A stretch of 17,464 nt of DNA from an uncultured Collinsella sp. Lineage in GTDB: Bacteria > Actinomycetota > Coriobacteriia > Coriobacteriales > Coriobacteriaceae. Numbering within the stretch: position 1 is the stretch's first letter; every line of letters begins with the position of its first letter. The DNA is taken from contig CABUMZ010000029.1 in assembly GCA_902492825.1 (NCBI GenBank), positions 1 through 17,464 on the forward strand, read 5' to 3'. Below, one piece after another: positions 1 through 6,262 of the stretch. The notes under the pieces are model-generated. The model made no database searches and was not told the origin of the DNA. It saw only the letters and a program-made list of their open reading frames with translations. The position numbers were made by a program, and so were the translations under genes.

Positions 1-268
1 ACAGGTGCGGACCCTCGGCATCAAACGAAGCATCAAAGCCCTCGGATGCGGCGGCAAACGCCTCGGCGGACGGCGAGCCCACGAGCACAACATCGCAGTC
101 ATCAAAGCCGCTCGCAAACGCATCGGCAAAGTCATCCGCAAAGGCCACCAGACGATCGCCGGGCCGTACAATCCCCAGCAACGACAGCGCTGCCGGCACA
201 TGCGACGCCGCAAGCAACCGCGCCTCACGCGCGCTGGCGCTCAAAGCCCAGGCCTCTTCTACGCCCAT
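1..268 (-). CDS. Hypothetical protein, N-terminal part (runs off left edge)
   Basis: An open frame of 89 codons starts at ATG 268 and continues past the left edge of the window. The start is supported by a purine-rich stretch (GGAGGGAAGG) 6-10 bases upstream; an in-frame ATG six codons earlier overlaps that ribosome binding site and is less likely. The visible protein begins MGVEEAWALSASAREARLL and is rich in Ala and Asp. It contains an alternating hydrophobic stretch, DCDVVLVGSPSAEAF, that could be a beta strand followed by a helix. I do not recognise the family and assign no function. It lies 95 bp downstream of scrB, beyond a strong terminator, so it is probably not part of the sucrose operon. 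Confidence 0.6.
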   Translation of the reverse strand, partial: MGVEEAWALSASAREARLLAASHVPAALSLLGIVRPGDRLVAFADDFADAFASGFDDCDVVLVGSPSAEAFAAASEGFDASFDAEGPHL

Positions 269-286
269 ACGGCACCTTCCCTCCAT

Positions 287-325
287 AACAAAAACCCACG
301 ATGCGGATGTTTCCCGCATCGTGGG
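287..325 (-). terminator. Intrinsic terminator after scrB
   Basis: A perfect 12-bp inverted repeat (CCCACGATGCGG at 295-306, CCGCATCGTGGG at 314-325) encloses a 7-base loop. Read on the minus strand it is followed directly by TTTTTGTT, the classic rho-independent form. It lies 39 bp beyond the scrB stop codon and should end the scrAB transcript. It also lies only 19 bp upstream of the start of the next gene, so that gene needs its own promoter, possibly one preceding the hairpin. Confidence 0.9.
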
Positions 326-363
326 CTACGGCTGCAGTATAGCGCCGATATGCGACGAATCGC

Positions 364-1905
364 TTAGATGTTGAGCGTGTGATAGGTCACATTCGCGCCC
401 GGAGCGTCAACGGTCACGCCATAGGCCTCGGGATAGATGCGCGTCGAAAACACGAGCGAGCCATCGTTCACAAACACCTCGACCGACGAGACATCGCCAA
501 CAATGCGCACGTTGCGCACCTCGTCGACGGGCTCCCAGCGCACGGTACGACCGCAGCCGGCAGAAGCGCGACCCTCATCGGTAAATCGCATCTCAAAGCG
601 CGAGGGCAGTTCGCCCTCGGCGGGCACAAACGCCAACTTCAGCTCGCCATCAACGGTCGCGGTAAACGCGCCATCGACACCGTTGGCAACAACGTCAAAG
701 CAGGTATCGCCGTCAACCTCCAACGAGCCCGCCCCCACACGCACCGAGGCATAATGGCGCTCGATCTCGCGCGCCGGCTGCTGCAGCACCAAGCCGCCAG
801 CACCGGCTGTAAGCTCACGCGGCACCGTCATACAGTGCTGCCAGCCACACGCCACGGTGGGTGCGTTGCCATAGGTCGGCTCATCGGGCATGCCCATCCA
901 GCCGATCAGAATATGTCGACCATCCTCGGACGTAAACTCCTGCGGAGCATAGAAGTCAAAACCGGCGTCCCACAGGCGGAACTCGCCCAGCTCATAAGTG
1001 TCATTATCACCGGTGATGTCACCCGTTACAGGCATATAGCCAGCAGCATACACATTACCGCGGTCCCAACGACCACCTTCGAGCCCCTGGGGCGAGAAGG
1101 ACAGCCACTTCGCCGGTACACCGCCATCCGACTCAAGCTCAAGGTATCCCGGGCACTCCCACATAAAGCCAAAGCGCTCGGGCGTAGACACACGGCTCTC
1201 GAGCTCCCAGCTCATCATGTCCGCCGAACCGTACACCAGGATCTCGCCCACATCGCGCCCGGCACCCTCGCCGTGCATGGCGCAAAATCGACTATCGACA
1301 TGCGGCCCGTCCACGCGACGACGCGCGCCCAGCACCATGTGGTAACGTCCATCATCATCGCGCCACACCTTGGGGTCACGCACGTGGCAGGTCAAATCCT
1401 CGGGATAATCCTCGGACGCCAGCACCACGCGCTTTTGGCTGAACTCCCGACCGGCAAGGCCATCAACGCTCTCGACATAAACAGTATCGGCGCGGCGGCC
1501 GGTATTGACGTAGTCGTACGTGCCGTCCGCATCGGAAAGCTTAACGTTGCCCGTATAGAGCACGCGAATGCGGCCATCCTCGGCAAGCGCGGAGCCCGAG
1601 TACACGCCATGGCAGTCAAACGGCTCGTCGGGAAGCAGCGGCGCGCCAACATATTCCCAGTTCATAAGGTCGCGGCTTGTCGCATGACCCCAGGCCTTAA
1701 CGCCGCCCTCGACATCAAACGGCGCATACTGAAAATAGGCATGGAACACGCCGCCCGCCTGGCAAAGACCGTTGGGGTCGTTGAGCCAACCCGCCGGCGG
1801 CATAATATGGAAGCGTTGGCCATACGCGCCATGACCGCACTCAGAGGCGGCGGCGTCAACAGCGGCGACCAGCTTTGCAAGGTCGCGACCAAGTGCATTA
1901 GACAT
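364..1905 (-). CDS. scrB: GH32 sucrose-6-phosphate hydrolase
   Basis: This 513-residue cytoplasmic enzyme should split sucrose 6-phosphate, delivered by the PTS permease next door, into glucose 6-phosphate and fructose. Family 32 hallmarks are visible in order: WLNDPNG at residues 40-46 with the nucleophile Asp43, YSGSA at 102-106, the RDP triad at 176-178 that holds the fructosyl unit, and the ECP motif at 250-252 whose Glu250 is the acid/base. The C-terminal part after about residue 350 fits the GH32 beta-sandwich. There is no signal peptide, which agrees with an intracellular phosphosucrose substrate rather than a secreted invertase or levanase. The ATG start at 1905 has AGGA about eight bases upstream. 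It follows scrA by 107 bp on the same strand and is closed by the terminator at 287-325. Confidence 0.92.
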   Translation of the reverse strand: MSNALGRDLAKLVAAVDAAASECGHGAYGQRFHIMPPAGWLNDPNGLCQAGGVFHAYFQYAPFDVEGGVKAWGHATSRDLMNWEYVGAPLLPDEPFDCHGVYSGSALAEDGRIRVLYTGNVKLSDADGTYDYVNTGRRADTVYVESVDGLAGREFSQKRVVLASEDYPEDLTCHVRDPKVWRDDDGRYHMVLGARRRVDGPHVDSRFCAMHGEGAGRDVGEILVYGSADMMSWELESRVSTPERFGFMWECPGYLELESDGGVPAKWLSFSPQGLEGGRWDRGNVYAAGYMPVTGDITGDNDTYELGEFRLWDAGFDFYAPQEFTSEDGRHILIGWMGMPDEPTYGNAPTVACGWQHCMTVPRELTAGAGGLVLQQPAREIERHYASVRVGAGSLEVDGDTCFDVVANGVDGAFTATVDGELKLAFVPAEGELPSRFEMRFTDEGRASAGCGRTVRWEPVDEVRNVRIVGDVSSVEVFVNDGSLVFSTRIYPEAYGVTVDAPGANVTYHTLNI

Positions 1906-2012
1906 ATCAAAGTCCTAACGGATCGAAAGTTACAAGGCACAAGAGATCGGCACCAGATACGGGAAACGCCCGCGAGCATACAACCCGTGGGCATCCCCTC
2001 AATCAAAAGCTC

Positions 2013-3413
2013 TTAGGCCTGCTCGGAAGCCTTGGGCTCGTCCTTGTACAGGACAAACGAGACGGCAAAGGAAACCAGCGCGGCGACCGCAAACATGATC
2101 GCGTACTGCACGGGTTGGGCCAGGCACAGCAGGATACCGAAGATACCGGTAACGCCCGTGCCGGAGGCAGCCAGCGAAGTGAGCGCGCAGACCAGGGCAC
2201 CGCAACCGCCGCCGATGCAGCCGGCGATGAAGGGCTTAAAGAAGCGCAGGTTCACACCAAAGATGGCAGGCTCGGTAATGCCCATGAAGGCGGACAGGGC
2301 CGAAGGAAGCGCCAGTCCCTTGATCTTGGCATCGCGGGTCTTAAAGGCAACGGCGAGCGCGGCACCACCCTGAGCGATGTTGGCGGCGCTGGCGATGGGC
2401 AGCCAATAGGTCACGCCGTACTGGGCGAGCTGGCCCAGGTCGATGGCGGTGTACATCTGGTGGATACCGGTAACGACCGTGGGGGCATAGAACAGGCCGA
2501 CGATAAAGGAACCGATGCCGAAGGGCAGGGTCAGCAGGGCCTGGATCAGACCGAGGATGGCGTTCTCGGCCCAGACAAAGATGGGGCCGACGGCAACGAG
2601 CGTCACGAGCACGGTCACGAACACCGAGACGAGCGGGGTCACAAAGAGGTCAAACATCTCGGGAACGATCTTGTGCAGACGCTTCTCGAGGAAGGCGAGA
2701 ATGGCGCAGGCGATAACGATGGGGATCACATGCCCCTGATAGCCGACCCACTCAAAGCTGTACACGCCGGGAATGACGGTGACCATGGTCTGCACGCCCT
2801 CGGAGGCAACCGTGTAGGCGCTCTGCAGCGAGGAGTTGATGAACGCACCGCCGACGACGGCACCCAGATACGGGTTGGCGCCAAAGGCCTTTGCGGCGGA
2901 GTAGCCGATCAGGATCTGCAGAATGCCGAAGGACGTGCCCGAGACCAGGTCGGCGATCTTGTAGATAAAGTTATTGGTGTCGAGCGCGATAAAGCCGTTG
3001 GAGGCCATAAAGTTGAGGGCGCTCATAATGCCCAGCAGCAAGCCCGAAGCCACGATGGCGGGGATGATGGGGACAAAGACGTCGCCGAGCACCTTAATGG
3101 CACGCATAAAGATGTTCTGCTGCTGCGCCGCGGCCTCCTTGACCTCGGCCTTGGTGGCAGCCTCGACGCCGCTGACCGCAATGAACTCGTCGTAGACCTT
3201 GTTGACGGTGCCAGTGCCAAAAATAATCTGGAGCTGGCCTTGGGCCTCAAAGACGCCCTTGGCGCCGTCGATGTTCTCGAGGGCCTCCGTGTCGACCTTG
3301 GCGTTATCGGCAATCACCAGGCGCAGACGCGTGGCGCAGTGTGCGGCCGAAACAACGTTGCCGGCGCCTCCGACGTTGTCGAGCACCTCTTGGGCTGATT
3401 TACGGTAGTCCAT
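2013..3413 (-). CDS. scrA: Sucrose-specific PTS EIIBC permease
   Basis: This 466-residue membrane protein takes up sucrose with concomitant phosphorylation to sucrose 6-phosphate. Residues 1-85 are the EIIB domain with the phosphocysteine Cys26 in CATRLRLV and the sucrose-type QGQLQIIFGTGTVNKVYDE stretch. Residues about 105-455 are the EIIC channel with about ten hydrophobic segments and the GITEPAIFG motif at 378-387. The protein ends at residue 466 without an EIIA domain, so phosphate must come from a separate glucose-type EIIA encoded elsewhere. I chose ATG 3413 because GGAGGAAAGGG lies five bases upstream; a frame extension to 3446 would swallow that site. Substrate choice rests on the adjacent GH32 enzyme and the ScrA-like EIIB. 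Two LacI/cre-type operators lie 57-96 bp upstream. Confidence 0.92.
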   Translation of the reverse strand: MDYRKSAQEVLDNVGGAGNVVSAAHCATRLRLVIADNAKVDTEALENIDGAKGVFEAQGQLQIIFGTGTVNKVYDEFIAVSGVEAATKAEVKEAAAQQQNIFMRAIKVLGDVFVPIIPAIVASGLLLGIMSALNFMASNGFIALDTNNFIYKIADLVSGTSFGILQILIGYSAAKAFGANPYLGAVVGGAFINSSLQSAYTVASEGVQTMVTVIPGVYSFEWVGYQGHVIPIVIACAILAFLEKRLHKIVPEMFDLFVTPLVSVFVTVLVTLVAVGPIFVWAENAILGLIQALLTLPFGIGSFIVGLFYAPTVVTGIHQMYTAIDLGQLAQYGVTYWLPIASAANIAQGGAALAVAFKTRDAKIKGLALPSALSAFMGITEPAIFGVNLRFFKPFIAGCIGGGCGALVCALTSLAASGTGVTGIFGILLCLAQPVQYAIMFAVAALVSFAVSFVLYKDEPKASEQA

Positions 3414-3469
3414 GACTTCCCTTTCCTCCAACGGGCGCATGTACACCCGGCCATCTTTGATACTTACAC

Positions 3470-3483
3470 TGTAAACGATTTCA
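3470..3483. promoter_or_regulatory. LacI/cre-type operator 1 upstream of scrA
   Basis: The 14-mer TGTAAACGATTTCA is a pseudo-palindrome about a central CG with five of seven half-site positions symmetric, and it fits the cre consensus TGWAANCGNTNWCA. It lies 57 bp upstream of scrA and most likely binds ScrR, or a CcpA-like regulator. The sequence cannot say which. Confidence 0.75.
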
Positions 3484-3495
3484 GTTTCATATGTC

Positions 3496-3509
3496 TGTAA
3501 TCGTTTTCA
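3496..3509. promoter_or_regulatory. LacI/cre-type operator 2 upstream of scrA
   Basis: The 14-mer TGTAATCGTTTTCA matches the same consensus. Its centre is 26 bp from that of operator 1, about two and a half helical turns. I could not assign a convincing -35/-10 pair for scrA, but the promoter should lie in or beside this region. Confidence 0.75.
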
Positions 3510-3595
3510 CTTTAGGGTGAACGGTAGGAATAGGCCGGCGAATGGTAGTTTTAAGGCAAAAACAGACGACTCAGAGGCAGGCAGACGTCCAAGGC

Positions 3596-4562
3596 CTAGA
3601 CATTCATAAGCTGATGGCCGAGCTTGAGCGTCTTTAGACCGCTCTCCCCCTCCACGCCATCGAGCGTGTTGATCAGCATATTGGTCGCCTCGACGCCACT
3701 GGTCAGGTAGCCATAATGCACGGTGGGAATGCCGCCCGTCAGCGCGCGCAAAAACGCGTTGTCGCCAAAACCGCTTACGCGATGCATGCCCTCGCCCACG
3801 CCGCGAACCTCATCGATGGCACGAAGCGCGCCCGCCGCCATGGTATCGGTCGCGCACGCGATAAACGAAACATCGGGAGCGGCAGAAAGCAGTTCACGCG
3901 CCGCACCATAGCCCGAGTCGAGCGTAAACGAGCCCAGACGAATCAAGGCGGCATCGAGCGGGTTACCCGCGGCGCGCAAGCCGGCCTCAAAACCGCGACG
4001 GCGGTCATAACCAGCCGCGCGGTCCTCCTCGGTAACCCCAATGTAAGCGATCTTGCCGTCCACGCGACCCGCAAGCGCATGGCCCAGCTCAAAAGCGGCC
4101 TCGTAATCGTCGTGATACACGCACGCCGCGCCCTCGACATGTTGACCGATCAGCACAATGGGCACACGGCACGAGTCAATCGCGCGACGGTGCTCGTCGG
4201 TGATCATGGTTGCCACCAGCACAATGCCGTCAACCGGATGGTTTTGGAATAAATCGAGGTATTCGAGCTCGCGATCGGCCGCATTATCGGTATTGGCAAG
4301 CAGCATCTGGTAGCCACGGCGACCGAGCACCTGGCCAATGCCGGCGGTAATGCGAGTTGATCTTGGGCACGATGACGCCGATGAGCTTGGTGGAGCCGGT
4401 GCGCAGCGCGCGAGCCTGACTGGACCGCACGTATCCGGTCAGTTCAATCGCCTGCTTAATGCGCTGGGCCTTGTCCGCCGAGATATATCCGCCGTTGAGG
4501 TAGCGCGAGACGGCGGCGCTCGAAACGCCGGCCAACTCGGCCACATCTTTCATCTTTACCAC
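3596..4562 (-). pseudogene. scrR: Sucrose operon repressor, LacI family, frame broken
   Basis: The N-terminal frame starts at GTG 4562 (AGGGG five bases upstream) and encodes a LacI helix-turn-helix, MKDVAELAGVSSAAVSRYLN at residues 4-23, the hinge, and the start of the ligand domain (LIGVIVPKINS). The frame then goes wrong near 4355. The correct continuation, TAGIGQVLGRRGYQMLLANTDN, lies in another frame and runs to the stop at 3596 through a normal periplasmic-binding-like sugar domain. LacI relatives have about five further residues (of the type xxxSRI) between NS and TAG, so a deletion near 14 bases would explain both the gap and the shift; restoring 14 gives 326 residues, a normal length. 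As read, the product has the DNA-binding domain without the effector domain. A sequence error cannot be excluded. It would regulate scrAB and itself. Confidence 0.85.
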
Positions 4563-4577
4563 GAGCACCCCTGTCAT

Positions 4578-4591
4578 TGAAATCGCTTTCA
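4578..4591. promoter_or_regulatory. LacI/cre-type operator upstream of scrR
   Basis: The 14-mer TGAAATCGCTTTCA is the most symmetric of the three operators (six of seven half-site positions) and fits TGWAANCGNTNWCA. It lies 15 bp upstream of the scrR GTG start, where binding would block transcription, so it suggests autoregulation. Confidence 0.75.
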
Positions 4592-4644
4592 CCATAATAC
4601 CCGTGAAGACGGCATCCGAACAAAATCGGCCCACCCAGGTCGAG

Positions 4645-4782
4645 CAAACGTCAGCGAGCGGGCAACTGCCGTGGCGAGGTGCCGCGAAAGAGGAGCGAAG
4701 CGTACTTTATGTACGCGAGCGACGGTTTGAGCGGCAGATCGCCCGGCAGATGCCCGCGCAGCGTCGAGCGGTCCGGCGTTTG
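4645..4782. repeat. Nested inverted-repeat intergenic element
   Basis: The scrR-DUF4956 gap holds a set of nested inverted repeats: CAAACG (4645-4650) with CGTTTG (4777-4782); GCGGGCAACTGCCG (4658-4671) with CGGCAGATGCCCGC (4744-4757), 13 of 14 paired; TGCCGC with GCGGCA further in; and a central GCGTAC-TTTAT-GTACGC hairpin (4700-4716). Frames crossing it encode only Arg-rich low-complexity peptide. It resembles a REP/MITE-type element or a structured transcript end, and I have no second copy in this window to prove dispersal. Confidence 0.55.
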
Positions 4783-4795
4783 TTAAAACGCCGGA
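4772..4795. terminator. Hairpin at end of the Pel operon, possible terminator
   Basis: A perfect 10-bp stem (TCCGGCGTTT with AAACGCCGGA) and a four-base loop begin 7 bp beyond the stop codon of the last operon gene. There is no T tract on either side, so it is a weak intrinsic terminator at best, or a 3'-end stabilising hairpin. Confidence 0.5.
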
Positions 4796-4801
4796 ACATA
4801 A

Positions 4802-5467
4802 TTAGCCGTGGTATTCGCCGTTGTACTGGATGAGTGTGAGGTCCTCCACGCCGTCAAGCGCGCGAATAGCGTCCGCATAGGGCATGTCAACGCCGTCCGA
4901 GAAGAGCTCGACGGCCATCTCGACTTTGTCGCCGCGCATCGTCTTAGACTTGACGGTGAACTTGGTGCGCCCAAACGCGCGCACGATATCGTCGCCGGTG
5001 GTCTGGCCCGTGTAGTGGATGACCATCATGTACACGCGCGCCTTGTCCTGGTGGCTCGCAAAGCCGGCGATCATCACCACGATCACCACTGCCGTAAGCC
5101 CCACGAGCGCATACATGCCGGCGCCTGCCGTAATGCCCGTGGTAATGGCCCAAAACAGATACAGCAGGTCGAGCGGGTCCTTGACCGCCGTACGGTAGCG
5201 GACGATGGACAGAGCACCGACCATACCGAGCGAGATGACCACGTTGGTCGAGATCGCGAGCGTGACCATGCAGGTGAGCACGGACATGCCCACGAGCGTC
5301 ACGGCAAAGCTACGCGAATACACCACGCCGGTAAAAAAGCGCTTGTACACGTAATAGATCAGGATGCCCATGGCGAGCGCCACGAGCAGCGAAAGGCCAA
5401 TCTTGGCAGGGTCGACCTGACCGAACGCCTCCAAGACGGAGTTCTTAAAAAAGTCCCTGGTGCTCAT
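4802..5467 (-). CDS. DUF4956 membrane protein
   Basis: This 221-residue protein has hydrophobic segments at about 24-41, 54-76 and 104-137, then a soluble C-terminal domain of about 80 residues. The segment GALSIVRYRTAVKDPLDL at 84-101, lying between membrane spans, is the signature of the DUF4956 family. The biochemical role of the family is not established. It is commonly found beside VTC-domain and CotH proteins, as here, which suggests it anchors or feeds a membrane phosphotransfer machine; that is inference. The ATG start at 5467 lies 3 bp after the VTC gene stop, with GAGGGG about a dozen bases upstream. It is the last gene of the operon. Confidence 0.85.
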   Translation of the reverse strand: MSTRDFFKNSVLEAFGQVDPAKIGLSLLVALAMGILIYYVYKRFFTGVVYSRSFAVTLVGMSVLTCMVTLAISTNVVISLGMVGALSIVRYRTAVKDPLDLLYLFWAITTGITAGAGMYALVGLTAVVIVVMIAGFASHQDKARVYMMVIHYTGQTTGDDIVRAFGRTKFTVKSKTMRGDKVEMAVELFSDGVDMPYADAIRALDGVEDLTLIQYNGEYHG

Positions 5468-5470
5468 GGT

Positions 5471-6262
5471 CTAAATATCCCCTCGGTTCCCAAAATCCGA
5501 TTCCCAGTAATTAAATCCGCGCAGGTAGGCGGTCTTGTCATAACACAGGCAGTACTTAGAGACCGCCGTGAGTTCGGCCGCGCCCGGCGGCACCATATCG
5601 CGCACCAGCTGCGGGCAAAACTCCGTAAACTTGACCTCCATCACCAGCTTACCGGGCTCCAGGACCGGCAACGCGGCCAGCGTCACGTCAAAGATATCGA
5701 AGCTTCCCACCGCGGCACGCACATTCATGTCAAACGTAATGCGCACGGTGCCCTCGTCCATCACCCACGGCTCGCGCTCGTAGTCCACAATGGTCCGTGG
5801 GCGCATCATGTTGCAGATGCACTCGATGTAGAACTCGCGACAGAGCGGATAAGGGCTCCTCAGCAAAAAGCCGTAGTCGCCAGCCAGAATCTGCTCAAAC
5901 TCGCCACGTGTGAGCGGCGCGTCCTCCTTATAGATCCAGCTACCGTACTTCTTTTTGCGCTCGAGCTTAATCACCTTGTCGCTGCCGTTATAGATGCGTA
6001 CGCGATACTTTTTGCGCATGAGAATGCCGGCGTCTTTTTCCTCGTAGGCCGAGTTGCAGTAGTCGTCAAAATACAGGCTGCGAATGGTGTAACCGCCCGC
6101 CCGCGCATGTTTGTCTAGCTTAAATACAGGCGCCATGCGACAGGCAAGCGCGGCGTGCTCGCCCTCGTTAATGAGATATTTGAGCTCGTGGCGGTAACGC
6201 TCCTGCGTGGCACGCACAGGCGGTGCCGCCAGGCGCTCAAGCAGCGCGCTAGCCCTCCTCAT
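5471..6262 (-). CDS. VTC-domain (polyphosphate polymerase-like) protein
   Basis: This 263-residue protein is a triphosphate-tunnel enzyme of the VTC family, which in yeast Vtc4 makes polyphosphate from ATP. The charged tunnel strands are all visible: RHELKYL with Lys28, RSLYFDD at 61-67, YRVRIY with Arg87 and Arg89, KLERKKK at 99-105, IVDYER near 158-163, VRITFD with Arg174, and LVMEVKF with Glu209 and Lys211. Catalytic capacity therefore looks intact. No membrane span or signal peptide is present, so the protein is probably cytoplasmic and docks to the DUF4956 partner. The start at ATG 6262 has GGAGG seven bases upstream and overlaps the end of the CotH gene by 14 bases, showing tight coupling. 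Actual product (polyphosphate or another phosphoanhydride) is unknown. Confidence 0.87.
   Translation of the reverse strand: MRRASALLERLAAPPVRATQERYRHELKYLINEGEHAALACRMAPVFKLDKHARAGGYTIRSLYFDDYCNSAYEEKDAGILMRKKYRVRIYNGSDKVIKLERKKKYGSWIYKEDAPLTRGEFEQILAGDYGFLLRSPYPLCREFYIECICNMMRPRTIVDYEREPWVMDEGTVRITFDMNVRAAVGSFDIFDVTLAALPVLEPGKLVMEVKFTEFCPQLVRDMVPPGAAELTAVSKYCLCYDKTAYLRGFNYWESDFGNRGDI

Noticed and set aside
379..2016. Long plus-strand open frame of 545 codons opposite scrB
   Set aside because: It lies antisense to a GH32 gene with all catalytic motifs; G+C-rich codon bias keeps the opposite frame open. No motif or convincing ribosome binding site.
2115..3398. Plus-strand open frame of 427 codons opposite scrA
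   Set aside because: Composition is Gly, Asp, His and Gln-rich low complexity, the mirror of membrane-protein codons; scrA is clearly the real gene.
3535..3600. Possible terminator after scrR (GACG...CGTC followed by GTTTTTG on the minus strand)
   Set aside because: The stem is only four pairs with a long loop; too weak to call.
4603..4833. Plus-strand open frame of 76 codons across the scrR-DUF4956 gap
   Set aside because: Its Arg/Gln-rich peptide is simply the nested palindrome translated, and it overlaps the end of the DUF4956 gene.
4808..6118. Plus-strand open frame of 436 codons opposite DUF4956 and VTC genes
   Set aside because: It is His/Asp/Arg-rich and covers two recognised genes on the other strand; a shadow frame.
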